Shown here: positions 16,929-26,040 of the stretch, one piece after another | Layout of the letters: every line of letters begins with the position of its first letter | Numbering within the stretch: position 1 is the first letter of the stretch | NCBI GenBank assembly: GCA_001770855.1 | Contig: MESE01000091.1 | Span: 23,758 to 87,757 of the forward strand | Direction of reading: 5' to 3' | DNA length: 64,000 nucleotides | Origin: Burkholderiales bacterium RIFCSPLOWO2_02_FULL_57_36 | Lineage (GTDB): Bacteria; Pseudomonadota; Gammaproteobacteria; Burkholderiales; Burkholderiaceae_D | The notes under the pieces: generated by a model | Told to the model about the DNA's origin: nothing | Databases searched by the model: none | What the model saw: the letters and a program-made list of their open reading frames with translations, nothing else | Position numbers and translations under genes: made by a program

Positions 16929-17684
16929 TCAGAAATTTTTGGTCAGCATGAAACCGCAAAGAAATCCCGAGACGCTTACCAGGCCGGTGAATTCGTGGGT
17001 TTTTTCAAAGGCTTCCGGAATCATCGTGTCAACCACCATCGCGAGCAGAGCACCGGCCGCAATCGCGTTGATGGCGGAAATGGCATTCGGAGACACGTGC
17101 TGTAAAGCAGTGTATCCAATCACGGCGCCGACACCGCAGACGAGCGTGATGCCGCCCCATACGCCAAAGATATATCCGGCCGAGCGATGGGCCTCTTTCA
17201 TGCCTGCTGTGCTGGAAAGTCCCTCGGGGATATTGGACAAAAAAACCACAACCACGATTGACATATTGACTGCGCCTCCGCCGATCATGCCCAATCCGAT
17301 AATAAGCGACTCGGGAATGCTGTCGAGCAGCGAACCGATTGCGATGGCCAGGCCGCTGCCGGTGTGTTCTTCTTCGGATGGCTGTCGGTCGCCGGACCGC
17401 TTGCGATGCTTGGCGCCTTGCGTGGCCAGTATCCAATCAGCAAGCGTGAATGCGGCCGCTCCGCCAAGAAACCCGATCGACGTCGCGTCGAAGCCCCCGG
17501 TTCGGTAAGCCTCGTTCATCAAGTCGAAAGCGAGAATCGAGATCAGTATGCCGCTTCCGAACGCCATCGTCGCCGCCACCATTCTTTGAGACATATCAAA
17601 AAAATGCGCGACTGCAGCTCCGGCGAGCAACGCTGCTCCCGCCAAGCGTCCCCACAATCCGGCTTGTATCCAGACGGGAATCAT
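16929..17684 (-). CDS. ZIP-family metal permease
   Basis: 251 aa from ATG 17684, which has a GGAGG ribosome site 4 bp upstream; the longer frame to 17753 is less likely. Seven to eight membrane helices with a variable cytoplasmic loop containing charged residues (AKHRKRSGDRQPSEEEH). Family motifs are present: SIPESLIIGLGMIGG in helix IV, and SNIPEGLSS in helix V, a variant of HNxPEG in which the His is replaced. A last GALLAMVVDTMIPEAFE helix is also typical. Probably moves zinc or another divalent metal; the missing His makes the substrate uncertain. Confidence 0.85.
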   Translation of the reverse strand: MIPVWIQAGLWGRLAGAALLAGAAVAHFFDMSQRMVAATMAFGSGILISILAFDLMNEAYRTGGFDATSIGFLGGAAAFTLADWILATQGAKHRKRSGDRQPSEEEHTGSGLAIAIGSLLDSIPESLIIGLGMIGGGAVNMSIVVVVFLSNIPEGLSSTAGMKEAHRSAGYIFGVWGGITLVCGVGAVIGYTALQHVSPNAISAINAIAAGALLAMVVDTMIPEAFEKTHEFTGLVSVSGFLCGFMLTKNF

Positions 17685-18016
17685 GAACCTCCCTGCAATG
17701 ATCGGCGTAATCGTGCCATCGTCCCCTTGCAAGAACTCGTCCATGCGCGGCAAAGCTTTTTTCCAATCCGGAAACGCAATGCCGGACCATCACCGGATTA
17801 TTATTTCCTGTTCCCTGGCGGATGCGCCGTACGAGTCTGCCCGGCTTTCGCCGGAAGCCGGTTTGCACAGTGCGCCGGAGGGTCTTGTTTCTTTTCTGCC
17901 ATCCTGCGCGCTGTATCGGACGGATTTTTCCGCTACTGGTATCGACCGCTGGAACGCCCGCTATCCGCTACCTCAAGTTCGGCTGGCGGCAACCGAGGCA
18001 ACATCGATGCAGCAAT
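17685..18016. other. Intergenic region, nothing recognised
   Basis: About 330 bp between the start of the ZIP gene and the stop of the serine hydrolase gene, both on the minus strand. It should contain the ZIP promoter. No gene, terminator or repeat could be supported. Confidence 0.4.
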
Positions 18017-19318
18017 TCATGCTTGATCCATCAAATGCAATGCGATCGCCTGGAATCCGGGATCGGTAACCGGAAGCAGATTGACGTTGGCTGCCACCGG
18101 ATGGGACGAGAACTTGGCGATTACCATTTCCGCGACCGGATCAATGTACAGGCGCTGACCGTAAATGCCGCGTGCATCAATGACCCGATGTTCATTGTGT
18201 GAGATCCACCATTTGCTGCGGTACGAATATCCCTTGTATCCGGGCACGGACGGATATCCGCCCTTGGTAAATTTTTCCGTGTCTCCGCCCGAAAAAATAT
18301 CTTCCACTACGGCAGCCGGGATGACCTGTGCACCGTTGAAGCGGCCGCCGAGCCTGATCGTTTCGCCGAACCGGACCAGGTCGCGTAACGTGACATGAAA
18401 TCCGCCGCCGGCTGCTTCGGTGCCGATTGAATCGACTTGGAAGTAGGCATCGTTTTCGGCGCCGATCTTTTGCCATATCCGTTCCGACATCAGCGTTGCA
18501 ATCGAGGTATTCGTCACGCGCCGCAGAACCCAGGCAAGCACTTCGGTATTGACCGTCTTGTATGAAAATCCTTCGCCATGGCGGCCTTCCTTTTTCAGTA
18601 GGCAAAGGAATTCATAAAATGTCGAAGGTCCCGTGGTCCCCGGCGTTCGCGGGCTCATGCCGCCGGCGCGCGAGTAATCCCATATTTCCGCATTTCTGTC
18701 GGCATAATCTTCGGAATAGCGCACGCCGATCTGCATATCCATCAAGTCGCGTACGCTTGCGTCGCCGTAAGCGCTATTTTTCAGTTCCGGTATGTATCTG
18801 CAGACCGCCGAAGAAGGATCGAGGACGCCTTCATTGACCAGCATGGCTGCCAGTGTGCCGATGAAGGATTTGGTAATCGAGTAACACGAATGCGGCAGCC
18901 GATCCAGCGCAGCGCCGGAATATTTTTCGTACACGATCGCGCCACGATGCAGCACGACGACGCTGTCCGTATACGTACTCAGTAGCATCTCCGACCAGGT
19001 CATCTGCCGGTCGCCGCAGGCAAACGACAGATGATCGAGTTCATGCACTTTCCGCGGCAGCGCGCTCGCTGCCTGATTGCCGCGCCAGACATTGACTGTT
19101 GGCACAAGCTCGCGCATATGCGAAAACGACCAGCGCGTGCGCGGAAAGCGGAACAGGCTGCCGTCGTCGAACCGGATAACGCGTTCCGACGCAGGCGGAA
19201 ATCCCTGCATCCAGCCGAGTTGCACCGGATCGGTTGATGCCGGATGCCTTTGGTCTCCGGCGCCGTCTACGGTGACAGCGCGGCTGGTGCCGATCGTTCC
19301 GGATACTGGTTTTTGCAT
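18017..19318 (-). CDS. Serine hydrolase, beta-lactamase/6-aminohexanoate-dimer hydrolase-like
   Basis: 433 aa with a strong GGAGG ribosome site. No signal peptide, so cytoplasmic. The class C beta-lactamase-like nucleophile motif S147-I-T-K150 is clear. VRYSEDYADRNAEIWDY and FSYKTVNTEVLAW match the Tyr-containing active-site segments of NylB (6-aminohexanoate-dimer hydrolase) relatives, the latter giving the probable catalytic Tyr253. A C-terminal GYKGYSYRSKWWI stretch is also NylB-like. Family members cleave short amides or esters; the substrate here is unknown. Divergent from the SMR gene. Confidence 0.85.
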   Translation of the reverse strand: MQKPVSGTIGTSRAVTVDGAGDQRHPASTDPVQLGWMQGFPPASERVIRFDDGSLFRFPRTRWSFSHMRELVPTVNVWRGNQAASALPRKVHELDHLSFACGDRQMTWSEMLLSTYTDSVVVLHRGAIVYEKYSGAALDRLPHSCYSITKSFIGTLAAMLVNEGVLDPSSAVCRYIPELKNSAYGDASVRDLMDMQIGVRYSEDYADRNAEIWDYSRAGGMSPRTPGTTGPSTFYEFLCLLKKEGRHGEGFSYKTVNTEVLAWVLRRVTNTSIATLMSERIWQKIGAENDAYFQVDSIGTEAAGGGFHVTLRDLVRFGETIRLGGRFNGAQVIPAAVVEDIFSGGDTEKFTKGGYPSVPGYKGYSYRSKWWISHNEHRVIDARGIYGQRLYIDPVAEMVIAKFSSHPVAANVNLLPVTDPGFQAIALHLMDQA

Positions 19319-19567
19319 GCTGCCTCCGCAATTGTATGGCGACGTGAAACGAGTCGGTTTTAAGGCGCCGAAGCCGGGACGTAATCCACTACAAATATAA
19401 GATCGGCAAACGACGGTTTCATATTTGTTTCAACAAGATAGTTGATTCCGGATACATGCTTCGGCAAACATGAGTTGCAGTTTATCAAATCTTAAAAACG
19501 CGAAGAAGGAGCTTTTTGCGAAATGCCGTGTCCAAGCGTTGTTTGTTCAAAAGAAAGAATTTCGCGT

Positions 19568-19903
19568 ATGAGTATGAAATGGATCTATTTAGGCCTAGCA
19601 ATTGTGAGTGAAGTGATCGCCTCGTCCGCATTACGCGCATCCGACGGTTTTACCAGGGTTGGACCGACGCTAGCACTGATCATAGGCTACGGCGTTTCAT
19701 TTTATTTCCTGTCTCTGACGCTACGAACGATTCCAATGGGCATTGCATACGCGGTCTGGTCCGGCGTAGGGATACTGTTGATCTGCATCGTCGGATGGAT
19801 GTTTTTTGAGCAAAAGCTCGATTTGGCGGCAATCGTAGGATTGATTTTCATCGTTACCGGTGTCGTGATTCTGAATGTGTTTTCGAAATCGGCCATGCAT
19901 TGA
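19568..19903 (+). CDS. SMR-family multidrug efflux protein (EmrE/QacE-like)
   Basis: 111 aa, the normal SMR length, with four membrane helices. The essential Glu is E15 (IVSEVIASSAL), followed by the conserved SFYFLSLTL and AYAVWSGVG motifs and a C-terminal helix GLIFIVTGVVILN. The protein works as a proton-coupled dimer exporting cationic compounds. A longer frame from 19523 adds an unlikely N-terminal tail. Divergent from the serine hydrolase gene. Confidence 0.9.
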   Translation: MSMKWIYLGLAIVSEVIASSALRASDGFTRVGPTLALIIGYGVSFYFLSLTLRTIPMGIAYAVWSGVGILLICIVGWMFFEQKLDLAAIVGLIFIVTGVVILNVFSKSAMH

Positions 19904-19970
19904 TCCAACGCGCGCGCACAAAGCGTAATCCAAACTATTTTTACGGTACATGTTGAATTCGCAGCATTGA

Positions 19971-20963
19971 TCAGTAAGCGCCCAGCAAGGCAAGCACTAT
20001 GGTCCCGCCGAGCAGCAGCGCCAGCACCGCAATCGCCAGCGACCAGCGATGGATGCTTGCCTGATACTGCCAGCTCGCGGATCTGGCCCGGCTGTCAAAG
20101 CGTCCATGCGCGCCGTGATCGCCTGGAACCGGCATGTACAGATTGTCCTGCCGTCCATCCGGAATTGCTTGGTCGGCGCTTTGACTGGAGTAGGCCCGGC
20201 TTGCCAGCAAACGGTCGAGCAGTCCGGGAATGACGCGAGTGCCCAGAATTGCCTTGACTGCGGGGAATCCCACCCACAGCTCGCGCCGCGTGTGATACGC
20301 CGACCATACGATCGCGTCCGCGGCGATCTCGGGCTGGAAGATCGGCGGGACCGGTTGCGGCTGCTTGTTGAAACAGGTCTTGCCCCAGTCGAATTGCGGC
20401 GTGTTGAATGCCGACAAATGCACCATCGTGACGTGCACGCGGCTTTTATCGTGAATCAGTTCGGAGCGCAATGAATCGGTAAAGCCGCGCAACGCGCTCT
20501 TTGCGCCGCAATAGGCGCCCTGCAACGGAATCGAGCGGTACGCGAGTGCCGAGCCGACCTGGATGATGGTGCCGCGCCCGCGCGGTTTCATGCGTTTGAG
20601 TGCCGCCATGGTGCCCCATACCGCGCCGAGGTAGGTGACGCTGTTGACACGTTCGAAATCTTCCGGCGACATTTTCCCGATCGGGCAATAGGTGGTCGCC
20701 ATCGCATTGTTCACCCATACATCGATGGGGCCGAACTCCTGTTCTACGCGTGCGGCGGCTGCTTCTACCTGGGCAAAGTCCGCGACATCGGTCGGTACGA
20801 TCAATGCGGTGCCGCCGGCCCGCTCGACGTCCTCGCGCGCGCCGTTCAGCCCGTCCATGCCGCGTGCCAACAGCGCCACCCGGCACCCGCGTCGCGCGAA
20901 AGCCATCGCAGCCGCTCGCCCGACGCCGGCCGAGGCGCCGGTAATCACGATGCATTCAGTCAT
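19971..20963 (-). CDS. SDR-family oxidoreductase with C-terminal membrane helix
   Basis: 330 aa. Rossmann dinucleotide motif TGASAGVG at residues 8-15, NNA motif (VWVNNAM) and catalytic S-Y-K (GSALAYRS and YCGAK) are all present, so it is a classical NAD(P)-dependent short-chain dehydrogenase. Unusually, after about residue 250 it has an extra tail ending in a hydrophobic helix (LAIAVLALLLGGTIVLALL), which would tether it to the membrane. It follows the PPC-domain gene by 9 bp and is probably co-transcribed with it. Confidence 0.88.
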   Translation of the reverse strand: MTECIVITGASAGVGRAAAMAFARRGCRVALLARGMDGLNGAREDVERAGGTALIVPTDVADFAQVEAAAARVEQEFGPIDVWVNNAMATTYCPIGKMSPEDFERVNSVTYLGAVWGTMAALKRMKPRGRGTIIQVGSALAYRSIPLQGAYCGAKSALRGFTDSLRSELIHDKSRVHVTMVHLSAFNTPQFDWGKTCFNKQPQPVPPIFQPEIAADAIVWSAYHTRRELWVGFPAVKAILGTRVIPGLLDRLLASRAYSSQSADQAIPDGRQDNLYMPVPGDHGAHGRFDSRARSASWQYQASIHRWSLAIAVLALLLGGTIVLALLGAY

Positions 20964-20972
20964 GTGAGGTCT

Positions 20973-21413
20973 TCACGGCATCCCGACGTCGATCAGAGGC
21001 AGGCCGCTTTCCGGGTCCATGCGCCGCTTCAATCCGGCAGGCGATTCGATCAGGATGATTTCAAGCGTCGGTCGAATCCGCGCTTCCAGCAGATGACCGC
21101 CATGCGCGCTTCCGTCGCGTTTCCCCACGACGACATGGGCATGTATTTTCGGCTTGGATTCAAACAAGGTAACGTCGCCCGCCATGGTCAATACCTCTAC
21201 CTGTTCGTCGATCAGTATCTTTTCGTAATCTTTTTTTTCCCAATCGAAGTAACCCAGAGTCACCTTGCTGAAGGCGCCGATCGCGTTAAACCGGCTTGCG
21301 GTCAGATTGTAATCATTGCAAAATTTCTGCAATACGGACATCGGCTCATCGCCGGTCTCCAGGATCAGCGCATAGGTTCGTTCATGATGATTGTTGATGA
21401 TCTTGTGACGCAT
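20973..21413 (-). CDS. PPC/DUF296 domain protein
   Basis: 146 aa from ATG 21413 with GGAGG seven bases upstream; the longer frame to 21740 is not supported. The whole protein is one PPC (DUF296) domain: YALILETGDEP, SRFNAIGAFSKVTLGYFDW, HAHVVVGKRDGSAHGGHLLEA and a final EIILIESP. Bacterial members are trimeric, often metal-binding, of unknown function; in plants the domain accompanies AT-hooks. The HxH...H..GGHL histidines are retained. Probably in an operon with the SDR gene. Confidence 0.87.
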   Translation of the reverse strand: MRHKIINNHHERTYALILETGDEPMSVLQKFCNDYNLTASRFNAIGAFSKVTLGYFDWEKKDYEKILIDEQVEVLTMAGDVTLFESKPKIHAHVVVGKRDGSAHGGHLLEARIRPTLEIILIESPAGLKRRMDPESGLPLIDVGMP

Positions 21414-21629
21414 GTTCGCCTCCGGTTTTCGACCCGCCGCAGCGCATCGATGAAGTCGTCGACATTTTCTTTTCATGCAAATTCCATACCATTTGAAAGT
21501 TCCGGTTCCGTAGCAGGGTGGAGTGACGAAAAAATAATGGGCGTGCCGGGCAAATTCATCTGGCATTCTTATTGCTCGAATCTCGGTATTCACCAGCTTT
21601 GAGTGCGTCTGTTTACAAGGAGATCGGTC

Positions 21630-22520
21630 ATGAAAATCCCGGGACTGCGTGGATTGGGAGCCATGGCGCTGATCAAGAAATCGGCCAAGAATTTTTTCGG
21701 CGACGACATGACAACGTATGCCGCCGCGCTCGCATACCAAGTGCTTTTTTCCATCTTTCCATTCATCATTTTCCTGGTTGCGCTACTCGGGTTCTTCCAC
21801 ATCCCGCAATTTTTCGACTGGTTGCGTGAGCAGGCGCAAGTCTTTATTCCCGGCCAGGCAATGGAGCAGGTAAATCAGGTGATCGAGCAAGTTCAGCAGC
21901 CGCAGAGCGGCTTGCTTTCGATCGGCGCGGTCATGGCCCTATGGGTCGCATCGGCTGCGGTGCGCGCATTAATGAATTCATTGAACGTCGCCTATGACGC
22001 GAAGGAAAGCCGGCCCGCCTGGAAGCTGTATCCGCTATCGGTGGTCTACACCATCGGCATCGCAGCCATGCTGATTCTTGCCGTCGGCATGCTGCTGATC
22101 GGGCCGCAGGCAATGGAATGGGTGGCGCTGCGGGTGGGGATGGAACAGCTGTTCGTGACCTTGTGGACATGGTTGCGCTGGCCGGTATCTTTTCTGCTAT
22201 TGATCCTGGTGGTGGCCATTATTTACTGGGCTGCACCGAACGTTCGACAAAGGTTCCGTTTCATTACGCCCGGCGCATTCATCTCGGTTCTGGTATGGAT
22301 CGCGGCGTCGCTCGGCTTCGGCTATTACGTAAGCAATTTTGCCGACTACGGCGCGATGTACGGCAGTCTGGGCGCTATCGTGGTCTTGCTTTTATATTTC
22401 TATATTTCCGCCGCGGTCCTGCTGTTCGGCGCGGAAGTCAATGCGGTGATCGAGCGCCATGCGAAAGAACCGGAACCGGCCCGTGAACGCGCGCCGGCGC
22501 AGCGGCACAGCCTGGCATAA
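21630..22520 (+). CDS. YihY/virulence factor BrkB family inner-membrane protein
   Basis: 296 aa from ATG 21630 (AAGGAG seven bases before). Six membrane helices. The opening DDMTTYAAALAYQVLFSIFPFIIFLVALLG and the later YYVSNFADYGAMYGSLGAIVVLLLYFYISA followed by LFGAEVNA are the family hallmarks. Often misnamed ribonuclease BN; the function is unknown. It has a basic, Pro-rich C-terminal tail. It stands alone. Confidence 0.92.
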   Translation: MKIPGLRGLGAMALIKKSAKNFFGDDMTTYAAALAYQVLFSIFPFIIFLVALLGFFHIPQFFDWLREQAQVFIPGQAMEQVNQVIEQVQQPQSGLLSIGAVMALWVASAAVRALMNSLNVAYDAKESRPAWKLYPLSVVYTIGIAAMLILAVGMLLIGPQAMEWVALRVGMEQLFVTLWTWLRWPVSFLLLILVVAIIYWAAPNVRQRFRFITPGAFISVLVWIAASLGFGYYVSNFADYGAMYGSLGAIVVLLLYFYISAAVLLFGAEVNAVIERHAKEPEPARERAPAQRHSLA

Positions 22521-22690
22521 GGATATGGTTTTCGGGCTACGCGCGGAATCCATGCGGCACGTGTGGCGCCCATGAAAGAGACTGTTTTCCATCGACCCCG
22601 GGATTGTATTGACGGCAGGAAAATGTGCAATCCCCTTGATGCGCTCGGGAGAGTTTTTTTAAAAAAATAGGCTGATTCCGGAGCGTACAG

Positions 22691-22725
22691 TTGTCCACAT
22701 TAACTGTGGTCAACTCTGTGGATAA
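22691..22725. promoter_or_regulatory. Cluster of three DnaA-box-like 9-mers
   Basis: TTGTCCACA (22691-22699), TGTGGTCAA (22705-22713) and TGTGGATAA (22717-22725) lie within 35 bp. The third is a perfect DnaA box on the minus strand (TTATCCACA); the others are near matches. No dnaA/dnaN or parAB genes are nearby, so this is not an obvious origin; it may titrate DnaA or regulate the adjacent permease gene. Confidence 0.45.
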
Positions 22726-22773
22726 CTCGTCTTGGGCTTTCCTATCTACATGATATGCAAGGAAATTTTACGT

Positions 22774-22787
22774 TTGATACATATCAA
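22774..22787 (+). promoter_or_regulatory. FNR/ANR-type operator
   Basis: TTGATACATATCAA is a perfect match to TTGAT-N4-ATCAA, the FNR/ANR consensus. It lies 75-90 bp before the start of the AI-2E-GAF gene, a distance suited to activation at low oxygen. No other copy this good was noticed in the window. Confidence 0.65.
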
Positions 22788-22862
22788 GGCAAATCACCCT
22801 AGATGTAGCGCAAGCTAAAACTTGAATGATGGAACTGTTCTTGCACGGCGCAGCTCAAAATC

Positions 22863-25364
22863 ATGAAGTGGCTTCTCTCCTCAATACAATTCCTATTTAT
22901 GCATCCGAATGGAACATCCGCTAAATCTGCGCCAACCGAGTCCGCCGCTTCATCCTTGACCACTTCTGCCACCGACACTTCGGCGCGGCCTGTTCCCGGT
23001 ACCGGCGTGATGACGGCGATCGTGGTGCTGCTGACAATTGCGACGCTGTACTTCGGCCGCGATATCTTTATTCCTTTTACGCTTGCGATACTTTTGAGCT
23101 TTCTACTGGCACCGCTTGTGAACGGGCTGCGCCATATTCGCATACCGCGTGCGCCCGCAGTGATCCTGGTCGTGACGTTCGCTTTTTCGGTATTGGCTGG
23201 GATATCGGTGCTGGTCGGCAGCCAACTGGTAAATCTTGCCAACAACCTGCCAAGCTACCAGCAAACCATGCAGGAAAAAATTCGCGCCATCCGCGCCGCG
23301 GCGCCGGGCGGAGGTGCGCTGGATCGTACGACCGAAGTAGTCCAGGCGCTGGGCGAAGAGTTGGCGGCATCGACCGGCAATCCGGCGGACAGCAGAACCG
23401 TAGCGAAAAAAAAGAAGCAGGAACCGCTTTCGGTGCGAATTGAAAGGGGAAACGGCTCAACATACGAGACCGCGCGATCATTGATCACACCGCTGCTCGG
23501 GCCGCTCGGCACGGCGGGCATTGTAGTGGTTTTCATCATCTTCGTGCTGCTTCAGCCAAGCGATTTGCGCGATCGTTTCATTCGCCTGGCCGGCGGCGAC
23601 TTGCATCGCACCACCGAAGGAATCAACGATGCCGCTGCCAGGGTCAGCCGCTATCTGCTCATGCAACTGATCGTCAACGCCTCCTACGGCATTCCGGTCG
23701 GTATCGGACTGTACTTCATCGGTGTTCCCGGTGCATTTCTCTGGGCGTTGCTCGCAACGCTGTTGCGCTTCATTCCGTACCTGGGGCCGTTCATGGCCGC
23801 TCTTTTTCCGCTTGTTCTTGCGTTCGCCGTGGAGCCGGGCTGGAACATGTTCCTGTGGACGCTGGCGCTGGTGCTGACGCTGGAATTGATCAGCAACAAC
23901 CTGATCGAGCCGTGGCTGTACGGATCGAGCACCGGCCTGACGCCGGTCGCGGTGATCCTGTCGGCGATCTTCTGGACGCTGTTATGGGGACCGGTCGGCC
24001 TGATCATGGCGACGCCGCTCACCGTGTGCCTGGTGGTCTTGGGACGTTATGTGCCGCAGCTCAAATTTCTCGATGTGCTGCTCGGCAGCGAACCGGTGCT
24101 GACGCCGGAGGAGCGCCTTTATCAGCGGCTGCTGACCGGTAACGTGGAAGAAGCGATCGAAATCGCGGAGGGGGAGGTGCAGGAAAATTCACTGCTGGAA
24201 TTTTACGATAACGTCGGTCTGGCGACGTTGCGGCTGGCCGAGAGCGAACTTGAGCGCAGTGTATTCGTCGGGGAGCGCGGGAAAATATCGGACGGCATGC
24301 GCGCGGTGATCGACGACCTAAGGCAGCAGGCGGGAAAGATGGAAAATGAATCGAGTGAAGCGCGTGCCGGTCAGTGGCGCGGCGCGCTGACGCTGTGCAT
24401 TGCCGGACGCGGGGAACTGGACGGCGTGGCCGCAACGATGCTCGCGCACGGACTGGAAAGCCGCGGCATCGATGCGCGTCTGGTGCCGGCGTCCGCTCTC
24501 GGACTCGACAGCATCGGCAATCTCGATCTGGTCGGCGTTGAAGTAGTCTGCGTTTCCTATCTGAATCCCCAGCCGCAAACCTATGCACGCTTCGTATGCC
24601 GGCGCCTGAAGCGGCGCGCACCGCATCTCAAGATCGTGCTGGGCGTATGGAATCTGGCGGCGGATGCATTGCCGCCGACTGAATTCGCATCGGCCGTCGG
24701 AGCCGATGCCGCCGTAGCGACGGTGACGGACGCGGTGCGCCAGGTCGAAGAAATGATAGGGCGGGCGGACGTGCCGGCAATGGTGCCGCCGCCGATTCCG
24801 GCGGATGAACAGGAACGTCTGGACGCGTTGTACGGCAGCGGTGCGCTCGACGCGCGCAGCCGGGGCAAGTTCGATCAGGTTGCGCGCAAGCTTGCCGGCG
24901 CATTCGACGTACCGATTGCGCTGGTGTCGCTGATCGATGAGCACTCGCAGTTGTGGAGAGGCGCAGCCGGGTTGCCGGAAGAATTGGAAAAAACCAGAAA
25001 GGGTATGCGGGAACACTCGATATGCGGTCACGTGGTTGCAAGCGGCGCTTCGCTGGTGGTGGAAGATACCATGCGCGATCCGCGCTTTGCCGGCAATCCT
25101 TTCCTGCGCGAACACGGCATTCGTTTTTATGCAGGCACGCCGCTCAAGACCGCATCCGGGCACGTGATCGGCACGCTGTGCATCCTGGATCGCAAGCCGC
25201 GTACGGTCAACGACCGCGACCTGAAGCTGCTGCAGGTCATTGCCGACGAGTTGATGACGGAAGTGGAGCAGCATGAAATTATCCAGCGCCGCGAGCATCC
25301 GGACGCGGAACAATCGAAGCGAAAATATCCGAGCGTCAAGCCGAAGCCGGCCGCAGCCTCTTGA
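22863..25364 (+). CDS. AI-2E/PerM-type permease fused to Rossmann-like and GAF domains
   Basis: 833 aa. Residues about 40-415 form an AI-2E family transporter (PerM/TqsA fold) with around eight helices and the typical GIPVGIGLYFIGVPGAFLWALLATLLRFIPYLGP and LWGPVGLIMATPLTV segments. A helical linker follows, then an alpha/beta domain (about 500-620; GALTLCIAGRGELDGVAATML, later VCVSYLNPQ) resembling a B12-binding or NAD-like fold without its key motif. Last comes a GAF domain (about 650-800; VALVSLIDEHSQLW, ICGHVVASG, GTPLKTASGHVIGTLCILD). Start could be 22863 or 22902; neither has a good ribosome site. The FNR-type box upstream suggests anaerobic control. The permease substrate is unknown. 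Confidence 0.85.
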   Translation: MKWLLSSIQFLFMHPNGTSAKSAPTESAASSLTTSATDTSARPVPGTGVMTAIVVLLTIATLYFGRDIFIPFTLAILLSFLLAPLVNGLRHIRIPRAPAVILVVTFAFSVLAGISVLVGSQLVNLANNLPSYQQTMQEKIRAIRAAAPGGGALDRTTEVVQALGEELAASTGNPADSRTVAKKKKQEPLSVRIERGNGSTYETARSLITPLLGPLGTAGIVVVFIIFVLLQPSDLRDRFIRLAGGDLHRTTEGINDAAARVSRYLLMQLIVNASYGIPVGIGLYFIGVPGAFLWALLATLLRFIPYLGPFMAALFPLVLAFAVEPGWNMFLWTLALVLTLELISNNLIEPWLYGSSTGLTPVAVILSAIFWTLLWGPVGLIMATPLTVCLVVLGRYVPQLKFLDVLLGSEPVLTPEERLYQRLLTGNVEEAIEIAEGEVQENSLLEFYDNVGLATLRLAESELERSVFVGERGKISDGMRAVIDDLRQQAGKMENESSEARAGQWRGALTLCIAGRGELDGVAATMLAHGLESRGIDARLVPASALGLDSIGNLDLVGVEVVCVSYLNPQPQTYARFVCRRLKRRAPHLKIVLGVWNLAADALPPTEFASAVGADAAVATVTDAVRQVEEMIGRADVPAMVPPPIPADEQERLDALYGSGALDARSRGKFDQVARKLAGAFDVPIALVSLIDEHSQLWRGAAGLPEELEKTRKGMREHSICGHVVASGASLVVEDTMRDPRFAGNPFLREHGIRFYAGTPLKTASGHVIGTLCILDRKPRTVNDRDLKLLQVIADELMTEVEQHEIIQRREHPDAEQSKRKYPSVKPKPAAAS

Positions 25365-25431
25365 ACTTGGCTAACGCCGCGCGGCAGCATCAGCCGCGGC
25401 GCGCAACCAGCGCAACCCCGGCGCAAGTGAC

Positions 25432-26007
25432 TCACTTCCCGTTAGTCCTGCGCCTCAGTTCGATAATTCTCGTTACGATGAGGTCCAAGAAAAACAAGAG
25501 GATTAACTGAGCTAAAACGACAGCGATATATTTGTCAGGTGTTTGCGAAAATGGATTCCAGTCCGCTCTTGCGAAGAATAATAGAGTAAACCCGACAACA
25601 TAAAAAACATTGAAAAACAGCCATAGTATCTGCTCCGTGTATGCCCCTTTTCGCACCATGGTAGCCACTATCCAGAATGTAGACGGGGTAAGGGTCGCCA
25701 CCATTAACAATGCAGATAGCTCGATGTTTTTAATGAAAAACCCAGCGAACAACCAAATAGCCCACGATAAAATAGCCAGCGCGAACCCCACATAAAACGG
25801 CGCACCGCCTTCCAGCTTTTCTTTCTCTACATCTTCAAAATATGCTTCGTCATCGATCCAAAATTTTATTCGCAAAGCCAGCATTAAAAAAAACAACAAA
25901 ATTATGTTCAATGAGATATCGGCGAAATTATCTCTCCCTATTCCAGTAATCATTGCGCCGATATTGAGAGTTACGAATGTTCTGTGCAGCAAGTGAATTC
26001 TGTTCAT
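25432..26007 (-). CDS. Hypothetical integral membrane protein
   Basis: 191 aa, AT-rich compared with neighbours. Ribosome site AAGGAG eight bases before ATG. About five membrane helices (near 10-22, 34-48, 72-90, 98-118, 127-143, 158-178) separated by short loops, with an acidic DDEAYFEDVEKEKLEGG loop after the second. No family was recognised. Its 5' leader carries an 85-bp element also found before the VOC gene at 42504-42860. The low GC and lone position suggest acquisition. Confidence 0.75.
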   Translation of the reverse strand: MNRIHLLHRTFVTLNIGAMITGIGRDNFADISLNIILLFFLMLALRIKFWIDDEAYFEDVEKEKLEGGAPFYVGFALAILSWAIWLFAGFFIKNIELSALLMVATLTPSTFWIVATMVRKGAYTEQILWLFFNVFYVVGFTLLFFARADWNPFSQTPDKYIAVVLAQLILLFFLDLIVTRIIELRRRTNGK

Positions 26008-26040
26008 GCGATATTTCTCCTTTCTCTTTTACGCGTGCTG

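Noticed and set aside
25375..25403. GC-rich hairpin between the AI-2E-GAF gene and the convergent membrane protein gene, as a terminator or attC site
   Set aside because: The arms pair only partly (inner GCGGC/GCCGC), there is no T-run, and the nearby CTAAC/GTTAG cores do not fit attC consensus.
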